The notes beneath the pieces are model-generated. The model was given only the letters and a program-made list of their open reading frames with translations, ran no database searches and had not been told where the DNA came from. Shown piece by piece: positions 1-7,235 of a stretch of DNA of 13,308 bases (position 1 is the first letter of the stretch; each line of letters opens with the position of its first letter). This DNA comes from Rhodothermia bacterium (GTDB lineage Bacteria; Bacteroidota; Rhodothermia; Balneolales; Natronogracilivirgulaceae). The translations under genes and the position numbers were made by a program. The stretch is taken from the NCBI GenBank assembly GCA_007122185.1, contig SKUI01000091.1:1-13308 (forward strand). The letters run 5' to 3'.

Positions 1-101
1 ATGACGACCGAACCCAGGTCCGGAGCGGGAGTGGATCTGAAAGCACCGCCCAGTGATCCGATGGGCGTGCGGACGGCGTCGATGACAACAACCTCTTCCA
101 T
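1..101 (-). CDS. Acetyl-CoA C-acetyltransferase (thiolase), N-terminal fragment
   Basis: Partial gene whose start codon is the ATG at 101-99; it runs off the left edge after 33 codons. The visible protein begins MEEVVVIDAVRTPIGSLGGA and continues to a P-A-x-D-L-G-S-V-V-I stretch. This is the characteristic first strand and loop of thiolases (V-V-I-x-x-A-x-R-T-P-I-G-x-x-G-G followed by A-x-D-L-G). Thiolases condense two acetyl-CoA to acetoacetyl-CoA or cleave 3-ketoacyl-CoA in beta-oxidation; the catalytic Cys, His and second Cys lie outside the window, so the biosynthetic and degradative types cannot be separated. No Shine-Dalgarno is evident. The gene is 116 bases downstream of the lipoprotein gene on the same strand. 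Confidence 0.85.
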   Translation of the reverse strand, partial: MEEVVVIDAVRTPIGSLGGAFRSTPAPDLGSVV

Positions 102-217
102 AATTCTTATGATCTGTATTGGGGGATAACGGTAATCGGAGAGAACGGAAACATCACATATAAACGGCGAGCACAAAGGATATCCTGTCCAGGCAGGTGG
201 GCAAGGATCTTATCCGG

Positions 218-769
218 TCAAATATCGGACTCGTCCCGCCATGATACAAGCCGCCAGTTGGCGCTATCATCCGGTCGCGTGAGCAGGAAACTGGCGGAAC
301 CGTCGCTGCGCAATGCCGGTTCTGAAGGCGACAGCACAACCGTAAGGTTGAACCGGCGGATCACCAGTATCGACTCCTGTATCGATCCTTCAGGCGTATC
401 CACCTCGAACTGATCTATGATATTGTTCCAGCGCAGGGAGATGTCGTAACTGCGCGAAAACATGTTGTAGGTGCTGTTCATCTCCTCGGAGCGGCTCCAG
501 GTCACATCCACATTGCGCTCGTAGTCCCGGAATGTGAATGTGAATTCGGGATGGATGAGCGGCCCGTACAGCGAGGTGTCCCGCAGTTCGTAGGACTTCT
601 GGAACCGGGTGTAGAACCCTTCGATGGTCGACGGGTCGCCGAGAAGGTCGGCAATGGGGTCGCCCTCCAGTTCACCCGGAGCGAACGGATTGATACAGCC
701 GGCTGTCAGAAATGGCAGCGCCACGAGCATTGCCAGCATCAGCAATATGGATGTGCGTCCGGTAGTCAT
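218..769 (-). CDS. Small lipoprotein with probable NTF2-like (SnoaL-type) domain
   Basis: 183-residue protein with a type II signal peptide: a short N-terminus with one Arg, a hydrophobic core (residues 8-21) and the lipobox L-T-A-G-C with the lipidated Cys at 25. The mature part is predicted to be membrane-anchored. After a Pro/Gly linker, residues 49 to 180 show alternating patterns that resemble the NTF2/SnoaL fold: an N-terminal helix (I-E-G-F-Y-T-R-F-Q-K-S-Y), then H-P-E-F-T-F-T-F strands, and a closing strand N-W-R-L-V-S-W. The fold is inferred from pattern only, and I recognise no specific function. It lies 79 bases after the CGS stop and is probably co-transcribed with it, since no TTG-N20-TA promoter is seen in the gap. 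A 5-bp hairpin (GCCGG-5 nt-CCGGC, 781-795) sits 11 bases before the ATG. Confidence 0.85.
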   Translation of the reverse strand: MTTGRTSILLMLAMLVALPFLTAGCINPFAPGELEGDPIADLLGDPSTIEGFYTRFQKSYELRDTSLYGPLIHPEFTFTFRDYERNVDVTWSRSEEMNSTYNMFSRSYDISLRWNNIIDQFEVDTPEGSIQESILVIRRFNLTVVLSPSEPALRSDGSASFLLTRPDDSANWRLVSWRDESDI

Positions 770-780
770 CGATAGTGGTT

Positions 781-795
781 GCCGGTTGTCCCGGC
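781..795 (-). other. Short perfect hairpin in the leader before the lipoprotein gene
   Basis: GCCGG, a 5-base loop, then CCGGC. It lies 11 bases upstream of the start codon at 769 and could affect translation initiation. No U-tract follows, so it is not a terminator. It may be a chance structure. Confidence 0.4.
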
Positions 796-815
796 GATAT
801 GACGGAAACGGTTGG

Positions 816-855
816 TTCAGGTGTTCAGATGATCAGGTAATCACGTGTTCAGGTG
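816..855 (-). repeat. Five tandem degenerate 8-bp repeats beginning at the CGS stop codon
   Basis: Read on the minus strand, the units are CACCTGAA (855-848), CACGTGAT (847-840), TACCTGAT (839-832), CATCTGAA (831-824) and CACCTGAA (823-816). The first and last units are identical and the others differ at one to three positions. Every unit contains TGA at the same phase, and the TGA of the first unit (851-849) is the stop codon of the upstream CGS gene. Because 8 is not a multiple of 3, successive TGAs fall in different frames. The array fills half of the spacer to the lipoprotein gene. Confidence 0.75.
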
Positions 856-2000
856 ATGGTTTCTTTGAAGGCATGGTCCAGATCGGCAATGAGGTCTTCT
901 ATATCCTCGATGCCGACCGACAGCCGGATGAGCGAATCACGCAGACCTGCGGCTTCCCGGATTTCTTTCGGGATGGATGCGTGTGTCATGCTGGCGGGGT
1001 GGCTGATGAGGGACTCGACCCCGCCAAGGCTTTCGGCCAGGGTGAAAATATGCGTGTTGCTCATGAAACGCTCGGCGGTCTGCTTGTCATCCTGTTCCAG
1101 AGTAAAGGAGACCATGCCTCCAAAGTCTTTCATCTGGCGGGCAGCGATTTCGTGACCGGTGTGATCGGGCAGCCCGGGATAGCGGACTTCCGCGACATGG
1201 GGGTGGCCGGACAAATACTCCGTGAGTGTCCGGGCGTTTTCACAGGAGCGCTGGACGCGCAGGGCCAGCGTCTTCACCCCACGCAGGGCCAGGTAGCAGT
1301 CCATGGGTCCGGGTACGGCGCCGGTCGTTTTGGTCTGGAAGACCAGATTTTCGTAGATATCGTCGTTGCTGGTGCAGACGGCGCCACCAATCAGATCGGA
1401 GTGTCCACCAATATATTTCGTTGTGGAATGGATGACGGCATCGGCTCCCAGGACAAGCGGCTGCTGCAGCGCGGGCGAGGCGAAGGTGTTGTCGACGATA
1501 GTGAAGGCCTTCTGGTTGGATGCGAGTTCAGCCAGTGCGGCAATGTCGACGATATTGAGGAGCGGGTTGGTCGGTGTTTCGATCCAGAGCATCCTGGTTT
1601 TTCCAGTGAACTCTTCCCGCACGTTGTCGATGGAGCTCATATCCACAAAGCTGAAACGGATGCCGAAGGGCTCAAAGACCTGGGTGAACAGGCGGTAAGA
1701 GCCGCCGTACAGGTCGTTGGTGGCAATCACGTGGTCGCCGGGCCTGAGCATTTTGACAAGCGCGTCCATGGCGGCGCAACCGGATGCGAATGCTGCGGCA
1801 TAGCGCGCCTCTTCGAGTCCGGCCAGCAGCTGTTCCAGCGCGGTGCGTGTGGGGTTGGTCACCCTGGCGTATTCATGGCCTTTGTGTTTGTTTGGCGCTT
1901 CCTGGGCATAAGTAGAAGTGAAAAAGACGGGGGGCATGACAGCGCCCGATGTCTCTTCGGGCTTCTGTCCGGCATGAATGGTCTTGGTGTTGAATTTCAT
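849..2000 (-). CDS. Cystathionine gamma-synthase/gamma-lyase family PLP enzyme
   Basis: 383-residue cytosolic enzyme of the Cys/Met metabolism PLP family (fold type I), the usual length for CGS/CGL. Key positions: Y44-A-R46, which contact the PLP phosphate of the partner subunit; F71-A-S-G-C with the PLP-contacting Ser73; Y98-G-G; D170-N-T, with the Asp that binds the pyridine nitrogen; S192-T-T-K195-Y-I-G-G-H, where Lys195 forms the Schiff base; and S324-L-G-G-V-E329-S-L-I-S-H-P near the C-terminus. Family members make cystathionine from an activated homoserine and cysteine, or cleave cystathionine; Glu329 argues against a MetC-type beta-lyase, but synthase and gamma-lyase cannot be separated by eye. 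The frame is open upstream to 2177. I chose the ATG at 2000 because M-K-F-N-T-K-T-I-H-A-G matches the family N-terminus and a good promoter lies at 2066-2096. The lipoprotein gene follows. Confidence 0.95.
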   Translation of the reverse strand: MKFNTKTIHAGQKPEETSGAVMPPVFFTSTYAQEAPNKHKGHEYARVTNPTRTALEQLLAGLEEARYAAAFASGCAAMDALVKMLRPGDHVIATNDLYGGSYRLFTQVFEPFGIRFSFVDMSSIDNVREEFTGKTRMLWIETPTNPLLNIVDIAALAELASNQKAFTIVDNTFASPALQQPLVLGADAVIHSTTKYIGGHSDLIGGAVCTSNDDIYENLVFQTKTTGAVPGPMDCYLALRGVKTLALRVQRSCENARTLTEYLSGHPHVAEVRYPGLPDHTGHEIAARQMKDFGGMVSFTLEQDDKQTAERFMSNTHIFTLAESLGGVESLISHPASMTHASIPKEIREAAGLRDSLIRLSVGIEDIEDLIADLDHAFKETIT

Positions 2001-2065
2001 CTGTTTGGAAGGTATGAGCAGTAAACAACGAACCGGCTTGCAGTGAAATGTGCGAGCGATGTTAT

Positions 2066-2097
2066 CAATGATACTCAATAAGCGTTCTATGTTCAAA
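2066..2097 (-). promoter_or_regulatory. Predicted promoter of the CGS gene
   Basis: On the minus strand, TTTG (2097-2094), then a 20-base spacer, then TATCATTG (2073-2066). This is close to the Bacteroidota-type -33/-7 consensus TTTG-N19/20-TAnnTTTG. Transcription would begin around 2059, giving a leader of roughly 60 bases before the ATG at 2000. This also means the upstream in-frame extension of the CGS ORF is not translated. It is the best-matching promoter in the window. Confidence 0.55.
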
Positions 2098-2261
2098 CGG
2101 AGACAGCATTCAAATGGCAGAAGGCTGGTACTTCCGCATTCGCATCCAGCCGGAAATAACATCCGGTTTTCAGCCAATGGTTCAGATGTCGCTCATGCCT
2201 GATTTGGCGCGAAGTGCTGCTTTGCTGCCGCCACGATGGCAAACTTCGCCGCCAAAAAGGC

Positions 2262-2297
2262 AAAAAAAAGCCCGGAAACCATTTCGGTTGCCGGGCT
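2262..2297 (-). terminator. Rho-independent terminator, probably for the TPR lipoprotein gene
   Basis: On the minus strand AGCCCGG pairs with CCGGGCT, followed inward by one G/A mismatch and a GGTT/AACC stem with a 5-base loop, then a run of eight T. The stem-loop plus U-tract is a textbook intrinsic terminator. It lies 142 bases past the TPR stop codon (2439) and about 170 bases upstream of the CGS promoter, so it insulates the two genes. Confidence 0.85.
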
Positions 2298-2438
2298 GGA
2301 TACATTATCATCGTTTCACAAGCCACTTTCTTCCGCTTGTTCTTTAATCCGCAAGCCTGGAATATGGCATAAAGGCACTACAGGGTTTATGCAGACAGGA
2401 TTTCATTTCTGCAGATAAGGAGTCTGCGGCTATCGGAA
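2298..2438 (-). other. Structured 3' untranslated region after the TPR gene
   Basis: Together with 2001-2297 this makes a 438-base stretch without a gene between CGS and TPR. No credible ORF was found here. It contains several inverted repeats: GCATAAA (2367-2373) with TTTATGC (2386-2392), TGCAGA (2390-2395) with TCTGCA (2408-2413), and GCAGA (2411-2415) with TCTGC (2423-2427). Some overlap, so they are alternatives. They would be transcribed as the long 3' tail of the TPR mRNA before the terminator at 2262-2297. A small RNA made from this tail is possible but nothing shows it. Confidence 0.35.
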
Positions 2439-3767
2439 TCACAAGCCGGCTTTTTCCTGAGCCCGTTCCGCCTCTTCGGTCATACCGAGGTTTGTGTAGA
2501 CACGGAAAAGCGACAACCAGTGCTCCGTGTTATCCGGCTCCAGTTCCGCCGCTTTTTCATAGTGCGGGAGAGACCGTTCCAGATACTCACGGGCCTGACG
2601 GTCAAACTCTTCGGCCTTTTCCATATCTTCGGTCATGTTCCTCTTGTCCTGCATCAGAGCTCCGCGATTCTGGTAAACGATACCCAGGGTCGAATGGATA
2701 TCGGGGTTTTCCGGGTCTGATTCAAGAGCCAGATGCAACTCCTCCTTGGCAATATCGGAGAACCGGAAGGACTCGTCAATGAGTTCATTGGCATTCTCCT
2801 GCTTCTCTTCCATCTCCGCTATCATCCTCTCAATCTCCTGCTGGTCGGTGCCGGGTTCACGGGCTTTTTGCCGGATTTCCCTGCTCATCTCGTAGACTTC
2901 GTCATGGATATTGCGCACCTGATCATCGAGATCCTGCACCATCTGGTAGACCTGGGTTGCATAGACGAGCCGGTACTGAGGGTTCTCGGGATCGTGTTCG
3001 ATCAGTTCCTGGACCACTTCCAGAGCCTCGTCTGTCTTACCAATCCTCAGGTAGGCATTTGCTATCTCCTGCACGATTTCAATTTCATCAGGATATATTT
3101 CACGCGCTTCGAGGAGAAGTTCTATGGCTTCTTCATCGCGACCGCCTTCAATCAGGAAGAAAGCAAAACGATAGTAGTTATAAAGGTCGGCCTCTTCCAT
3201 TTCATAGATGATTTTGCGGCTGATCGCTTCTGCTTCCTCGTTATTTCCGAGAGCATAATTTACTTCAGCAAGCAGGTTGAAGCTCAGAACACTGTCCGGA
3301 TTGATCGCGGTAGCATTGATGAAATGATGCCTTGACAGCCTGAGGGAATCCTCGGGGGTGCTGATGATGTCAGAGCTGAGCGGCTGGACACCCTGGTTAT
3401 GCTCGTATCCCCAGGTTTCAATGATGATGTCGTCCAGATTTTGAGCTTCATTGCTGGTAACTTCCTGCTCCCGGTACAGCCTGCGGGCTTCCATCAGGTT
3501 TTCACGTGCCCTTTCGTAATCATCCACACGCTGATCGGCCGGTTTGTCGGGCGCGAGCGCTGCATAGGCAACCCCTTTATAGTAGTAGCCATCGCCGCTT
3601 TCAGGATTTGCTTGAATGGCGGCTTCCGCAGATCTGATCACTTCCTCAAAATCCTGTTGCACCAGGGCGAGACGGGCTGATTCGATATTCGGGTCAGCTG
3701 CGCAGGACCATACCAGGAACACTATCGCCAGGACAGCCAGTGCTTGCGGGAAATATTTCATTTTCAT
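2439..3767 (-). CDS. TPR-repeat lipoprotein
   Basis: 442-residue protein that begins M-K-M-K-Y-F-P-Q with a hydrophobic stretch to residue 20 and a lipobox L-V-W-S-C (Cys22; Trp at -2 is unusual). It is expected to be anchored to the inner or outer membrane. The mature part is made of TPR-like helical pairs. The first (residues about 29-65) contains A-I-Q-A-N-P-E-S-G-D-G-Y-Y-Y-K-G. Further units occur around 150-265 (I-N-P-D-S, I-Y-P-D-E, H-D-P-E-N-P) and 350-440 (S-D-P-E-N-P, L-E-P-D-N). A long acidic, charged segment (about 280-340, many Glu, Arg and Lys) probably forms a coiled coil between repeat blocks. TPR proteins act as scaffolds for protein complexes; the partner is not evident. The frame is open to 3836; the ATG at 3767 (or 3761) is chosen because it gives a proper signal peptide. 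Divergent from ridA. Confidence 0.9.
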   Translation of the reverse strand: MKMKYFPQALAVLAIVFLVWSCAADPNIESARLALVQQDFEEVIRSAEAAIQANPESGDGYYYKGVAYAALAPDKPADQRVDDYERARENLMEARRLYREQEVTSNEAQNLDDIIIETWGYEHNQGVQPLSSDIISTPEDSLRLSRHHFINATAINPDSVLSFNLLAEVNYALGNNEEAEAISRKIIYEMEEADLYNYYRFAFFLIEGGRDEEAIELLLEAREIYPDEIEIVQEIANAYLRIGKTDEALEVVQELIEHDPENPQYRLVYATQVYQMVQDLDDQVRNIHDEVYEMSREIRQKAREPGTDQQEIERMIAEMEEKQENANELIDESFRFSDIAKEELHLALESDPENPDIHSTLGIVYQNRGALMQDKRNMTEDMEKAEEFDRQAREYLERSLPHYEKAAELEPDNTEHWLSLFRVYTNLGMTEEAERAQEKAGL

Positions 3768-3901
3768 TGTTTTCACGGGTTGAATTGTATGATTGCGGAG
3801 GAACTGGTTCCCGGATCGGCACTGTGTTCCGTCCACAGTAGCTGACGGGAAATTTCCTCTATGTTTAAAAAAGTGTTTTATTACCTGAGAATCTTCGTTT
3901 T

Positions 3902-3932
3902 GTAAAGTAAGAATAGCACACAGTTATCGCAA
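3902..3932 (-). promoter_or_regulatory. Predicted promoter of the TPR lipoprotein gene
   Basis: On the minus strand TTG (3932-3930), 20-base spacer, TACTTTAC (3909-3902), similar to the -33/-7 pattern of the CGS promoter. The expected start is near 3895, giving a leader of about 130 bases. Confidence 0.4.
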
Positions 3933-3960
3933 TATACGAGTAATGTGCCAAAGCTTCTCA

Positions 3961-4005
3961 CTGCATCGGCAAGTAGTTGGCCGGTGCAGCCTGCACAGGG
4001 CAACT
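3961..4005. promoter_or_regulatory. Overlapping inverted repeats upstream of ridA
   Basis: Two mutually exclusive structures share bases 3980-3989. Structure A: CTGCATCGGC (3961-3970) pairs over 10 positions (one G-U) with GCCGGTGCAG (3980-3989), loop of 9. Structure B: an imperfect palindrome of 31 bases centred on 3990, with AGTTG/CAACT outer arms, CC/GG, and GTGCAG/CTGCAC inner arms. The element ends 43 bases before the ridA ATG and overlaps its predicted -33 box. It could be a repressor or activator site, or an RNA switch if transcription starts further upstream. Confidence 0.45.
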
Positions 4006-4021
4006 GGCTTCATTACATTTT
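3991..4021 (+). promoter_or_regulatory. Weak predicted promoter of ridA
   Basis: CTG (3991-3993, imperfect -33), a 20-base spacer, and TACATTTT (4014-4021, near TAnnTTTG). The start would be near 4028, leaving a leader of about 20 bases. Confidence 0.3.
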
Positions 4022-4048
4022 CTGAAACGAAAATAAACACCAAAACTT

Positions 4049-4429
4049 ATGTTTAAACAAACGGTATCAACCATTCATGCACCAGCTGCTATAGGACCAT
4101 ACAACCAGGCCGTTATATATGACCAGTTGATTTTTTGTTCCGGACAGATCGGATTGCATCCCGAAACAGGGGAAATGGCGGGACCTGAAACAGCGGAACA
4201 GATGCGCCAGGTCATGAAAAATATCGGGGTGGTGCTCAAGGCTTCCGGTTCGGATTGGGAAAAAGTCCTCAAGTGCACCATTTATCTTGCGGATATGGAG
4301 GATTTTGCCCTGGTAAATGAGATTTATGCGGAATATTTCCCTGCAGAACCGCCGGCAAGAGAGGCTGTTGCCGTCAAGACTCTACCCAAAAACGGTCGTG
4401 TCGAGGTCAGTTGTATCGCACACCGGTAA
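4049..4429 (+). CDS. ridA: RidA family enamine/imine deaminase
   Basis: 126-residue protein spanning the full YjgF/YER057c/UK114 family length. RidA hydrolyses reactive 2-aminoacrylate and related enamine/imine intermediates released by PLP enzymes to 2-keto acids and ammonia, protecting PLP enzymes from damage; it acts in the cytosol as a trimer. Family marks: A-P-A-A-I-G-P-Y-N-Q-A near the start (Tyr18), F-C-S-G-Q-I-G at 29-35, and P-P-A-R105-E-A-V-A-V containing the conserved Arg that binds the substrate carboxylate, followed by V-E-V-S-C-I-A at the end. The ATG at 4049 gives the standard N-terminus; no Shine-Dalgarno. It is the only gene transcribed rightward in the left half, divergent from the TPR gene, and its last 23 bases overlap the 3' end of the convergent M23 gene. 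Confidence 0.96.
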   Translation: MFKQTVSTIHAPAAIGPYNQAVIYDQLIFCSGQIGLHPETGEMAGPETAEQMRQVMKNIGVVLKASGSDWEKVLKCTIYLADMEDFALVNEIYAEYFPAEPPAREAVAVKTLPKNGRVEVSCIAHR

Positions 4430-6416
4430 ACGTTCTGCGAGTCGTATTACCTGCCCGGTCAGATAGCGTCACCGATATTTCATTTGTTTGCTGAGGCCGG
4501 AAGTCAGGGTGATGAAATATCAGCAATTTCTTTTCAGGGTCATATTCGGCTATTCCCCTCTGCCCGTTTACATGAATTATGGCAGAACGGTAGTCGATTC
4601 CCGAAAGGTCATCGTCCACGCTGAGGGTTGCATAGTAGCGATCAACATGAGTCCATCTGGTAATTTCCGGATGGGATACTTCGGGAGCCAGGGTATCGTA
4701 TGCAATGGTATAGCTGCCTCCGGTGCGGATGGTGCCGGTGATCATGCTCCCGTTCTTGTCCGTGCGTGAAGAGACATGGGACAAACTCCCGTTTCGCGGA
4801 TTTACGCGATAGAGGCCAATACCATCGCGGTTGCGCAGTTCCTCATCCAACAGAATGCGGACGGTGGCCGGTCGGCGAATGGGTTCAATGTCAGGAAACA
4901 GGGTGAAATCGGGATAAGTGCCGGTTATGCCCATGCTCACCGGTTCGAAAAAAGCGTCCAGCGGGAAGTGAACGGATATGCGCATTTCGTCATGGTAAAT
5001 GGTTACCGGGTGTTCCGGACGGATCCGGTGAAGCACCCATGCGCGGTTGCCTTTTTGCAGTTCCAGTCTGTCAGCGATATCGAGAGGCAAACCGGCAGAG
5101 GCGGAGGAGTAGATGCGCATTTCGTCCCGGAATGATCCCAGCGGGCGGATCGCAATTTCCGGTGAGCCGGCGGCTTCGGTTGTTCCCGGCCCCGGTCGTA
5201 CCCAGTTTTTGTGCCATAAAAGTGTGTACGGCGGCTCATTGGCGGGTAAATCGTTTTGGATCCTCCAGTCGGTATACCCCCGGGGAAACCGAAACCGGTT
5301 GGTCAGCTCAGCTTCCTGAGGTTGCGTTACGTTCAGCTGCAGGCGGGCCTGTGCGCTGTTGCCGTAAAAGTCGGAGGCAACGATGCGGACGGCATACTCT
5401 CCGGGTGGAAGGTCAAGCCGGCCGGTATGCCCGGTATCCTGATAGAAGGGCAATGTGTTGGCATTGCGGACATAGAGCCGCTGGTAGCCGCGCCGTTCGT
5501 CGCGCAGAATCGGGAAAACCCTGTCGATGAACATCTGACGGGACTCGCCATAGGAAAAGCTGTCGGCGCGGGAGTGAAAATAAAGCTCATCGTCAACGTA
5601 CATCTTCAGTTCATAGACGGCGTGGACATTGTTGGATGCGTTGGCCCGGTCCAGCACATTGACGGCCAGACCCACTTCGCCGCTCACTTCCAGGGTCCCG
5701 AAGTCATACCTGCCGCCGCGCCTGGCAGGCCGGTTCCGGTAGATCCCGGGGGATCCGTTGACGGTGCTGTTGTTTGAAAGCGGCTCCACCGCGAGTCCGG
5801 AAAATTGCGGCGGGATGTTATCCTCGATGTAAACACCGGCCAGTTTCGGGTTGAAAGGGCGTCCCTCAGGGGTGCGAAGTTCAAAATGGAGGTGGGGCGG
5901 ACCTACGCCGGTTGAGCCGGTCCAGCCAATCTGCTGGCCACGCCGGAAGCGGATTTCAAATTCTTCCATATTCCGCTCAAACTCAAACGAGTAGTCCTGC
6001 AGGCGCAACGAATCGACCACACTTCGGATGCGGGGATGGAAGTCGAGCAGGTGGGCGTACAGTGAGATAGTTCCGTCGTCATGCCGGAGATAGATGACAT
6101 TTCCATATCCAACAGGTCCGATTGCCACCCGATGCACGATGCCGTCACGGGAGGCGAATACGGCATAGCCCTCATGTCCCCAGGTTCCGATATCCATGGC
6201 GGCGTGGAAATGGGCAGCGCGGGTTTCACCAAAAGAAGAGGACATGTAGCGGCTGGCGTTGGTCGGCCAAAGCCAGGCAGCATCCTCCGAGAGGAAAGTG
6301 GGCCTTTCCTGCGCCCGTGAAGCGGCCGGAAGCATGTTTACGGCCACCTGGCAAAGAGACAGTGCAATGATTATTGTCAGGATACGCAAGGACGTTATGT
6401 CAGGATTGAGGGGCAT
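4407..6416 (-). CDS. Secreted M23 family metallopeptidase with long C-terminal extension
   Basis: 669-residue protein. Residues about 11-36 form a Sec signal peptide with a likely cut after S-R-A, so the product is periplasmic or surface-exposed. The LytM/M23 domain spans about 55-190 with the zinc and catalytic residues in place: H71-x-x-x-D75 (in H-F-H-A-A-M-D-I-G), the S-L-Y-A-H122-L strand, and H175-L-H177-F-E. M23 enzymes cut peptidoglycan peptide bridges, and the intact site suggests an active endopeptidase. The remaining 480 residues are rich in beta-strands, with Ig-like signatures such as D-R-A-G-N near the C-terminus and D-D-L-S-G-I; they may serve substrate binding or attachment. 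M23 proteins with such extensions are common in Balneolota-type genomes (from general memory). The gene is 73 bases after FAH. Its 3' end overlaps ridA by 23 bases, tail to tail. Confidence 0.93.
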   Translation of the reverse strand: MPLNPDITSLRILTIIIALSLCQVAVNMLPAASRAQERPTFLSEDAAWLWPTNASRYMSSSFGETRAAHFHAAMDIGTWGHEGYAVFASRDGIVHRVAIGPVGYGNVIYLRHDDGTISLYAHLLDFHPRIRSVVDSLRLQDYSFEFERNMEEFEIRFRRGQQIGWTGSTGVGPPHLHFELRTPEGRPFNPKLAGVYIEDNIPPQFSGLAVEPLSNNSTVNGSPGIYRNRPARRGGRYDFGTLEVSGEVGLAVNVLDRANASNNVHAVYELKMYVDDELYFHSRADSFSYGESRQMFIDRVFPILRDERRGYQRLYVRNANTLPFYQDTGHTGRLDLPPGEYAVRIVASDFYGNSAQARLQLNVTQPQEAELTNRFRFPRGYTDWRIQNDLPANEPPYTLLWHKNWVRPGPGTTEAAGSPEIAIRPLGSFRDEMRIYSSASAGLPLDIADRLELQKGNRAWVLHRIRPEHPVTIYHDEMRISVHFPLDAFFEPVSMGITGTYPDFTLFPDIEPIRRPATVRILLDEELRNRDGIGLYRVNPRNGSLSHVSSRTDKNGSMITGTIRTGGSYTIAYDTLAPEVSHPEITRWTHVDRYYATLSVDDDLSGIDYRSAIIHVNGQRGIAEYDPEKKLLIFHHPDFRPQQTNEISVTLSDRAGNTTRRTFTGVRYN

Positions 6417-6489
6417 GGTGCAGGACTGCGGGTGTCATGAACAGTGGTTGGTATGGATACGATGGATGTATGACAACGTTGATTGGAGG

Positions 6490-7167
6490 TCAGCCGGAAG
6501 ATTCCACGCGGACGTCCAGCACGATCCGGCCCAGGAGAAGTTCTGCGTGCAGCTGGTCGCCGTCCCGGAGCAGGCCCACGCCTTCGGGTGTGCCGGTGAA
6601 AAGCAGATCGCCGGGCTGCAAGGTGACATAGCGAGAGAGCTGTGCGACCAGTTCAGATATTGGGAACAGCATCAGCGACGGGTCTCCGGACTGTCGCAGC
6701 TGTCCGTTGACGGAAAGTGTGAACGTCAGCTGTTCTGGATCGGGCAAGTCATCGGAAGGAAGGAAGGAGCTGACCGGGGCGAAGGTGTCCATTCCTTTGG
6801 CAAGGAACCAGGGGTGTGCCGCCGCTTTCAATTCCTGCTGGATATCCCGGGCGGTGACGTCGATGCCAATCCCGTATCCGGCAATGTGGCTCAGGGCAGC
6901 GTCCCGTTCAATATTTTTACCGGGTTTTCCGATAGCGGCTACCAGTTCCGTTTCGAAGTGCGGCTCACGGACAAAAGAGGGTATGCGGATGATCCCGTCA
7001 AACGTAAGGCTGCTAAGCGGTTTGGTAAAAATTACGGGTCTGTCCGGTATCGGGTTGTTCAGTTCCCGGGCGTGTGCCGCATAATTCCTTCCGATGCAAT
7101 ATATGTTGCGGGTGAACAATCCGGGGAGGCCGGGGAGTTCAGGCAACAGTTCAGAAGGTTTTGCCAT
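6490..7167 (-). CDS. Fumarylacetoacetate hydrolase family protein (FAHD1-like acylpyruvase)
   Basis: 225-residue single-domain FAH protein, the length of the FAHD1/YcgM group. Expected metal (Mg/Mn) ligands are present: E72-T-E74 in H-F-E-T-E-L and D103 in G-I-D-V-T-A-R-D. Lys124 in F-L-A-K-G-M-D-T-F matches the catalytic Lys of acylpyruvases. The N-terminal I-G-R-N-Y-A-A-H and the C-terminal L-L-F-T-G-T-P-E-G-V-G are family signatures. Relatives hydrolyse acylpyruvates or decarboxylate oxaloacetate; the exact substrate cannot be told, and annotations as isomerase or hydratase of aromatic breakdown are often generic. The start at 7167 lies shortly before the first conserved strand. M23 follows 73 bases downstream and may share its transcript. 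The gene is separated from rpmA by a strong terminator and has its own weak promoter. Confidence 0.93.
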   Translation of the reverse strand: MAKPSELLPELPGLPGLFTRNIYCIGRNYAAHARELNNPIPDRPVIFTKPLSSLTFDGIIRIPSFVREPHFETELVAAIGKPGKNIERDAALSHIAGYGIGIDVTARDIQQELKAAAHPWFLAKGMDTFAPVSSFLPSDDLPDPEQLTFTLSVNGQLRQSGDPSLMLFPISELVAQLSRYVTLQPGDLLFTGTPEGVGLLRDGDQLHAELLLGRIVLDVRVESSG

Positions 7168-7235
7168 GTTTTTCGTGATTTCGGTATGATGTTGGATGTC
7201 CGGTGGCTGTTTTCGGATTGGTGGAATCTATCCCT

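Noticed and set aside
624..2024. 466-codon open frame on the plus strand opposite the CGS and lipoprotein genes
   Set aside because: It is antisense to a clear PLP enzyme and spans two genes and their gap; its translation is low-complexity with no recognisable domain. Codon bias of the real genes explains the lack of stops.
2001..2177. 59-residue N-terminal extension of the CGS frame
   Set aside because: It has no family similarity and contains the predicted promoter, so it is most likely untranslated.
2093..2326. 77-codon minus-strand ORF between TPR and CGS
   Set aside because: It runs through the strong terminator hairpin and U-tract, is in a region that needs no gene, and the translation looks random.
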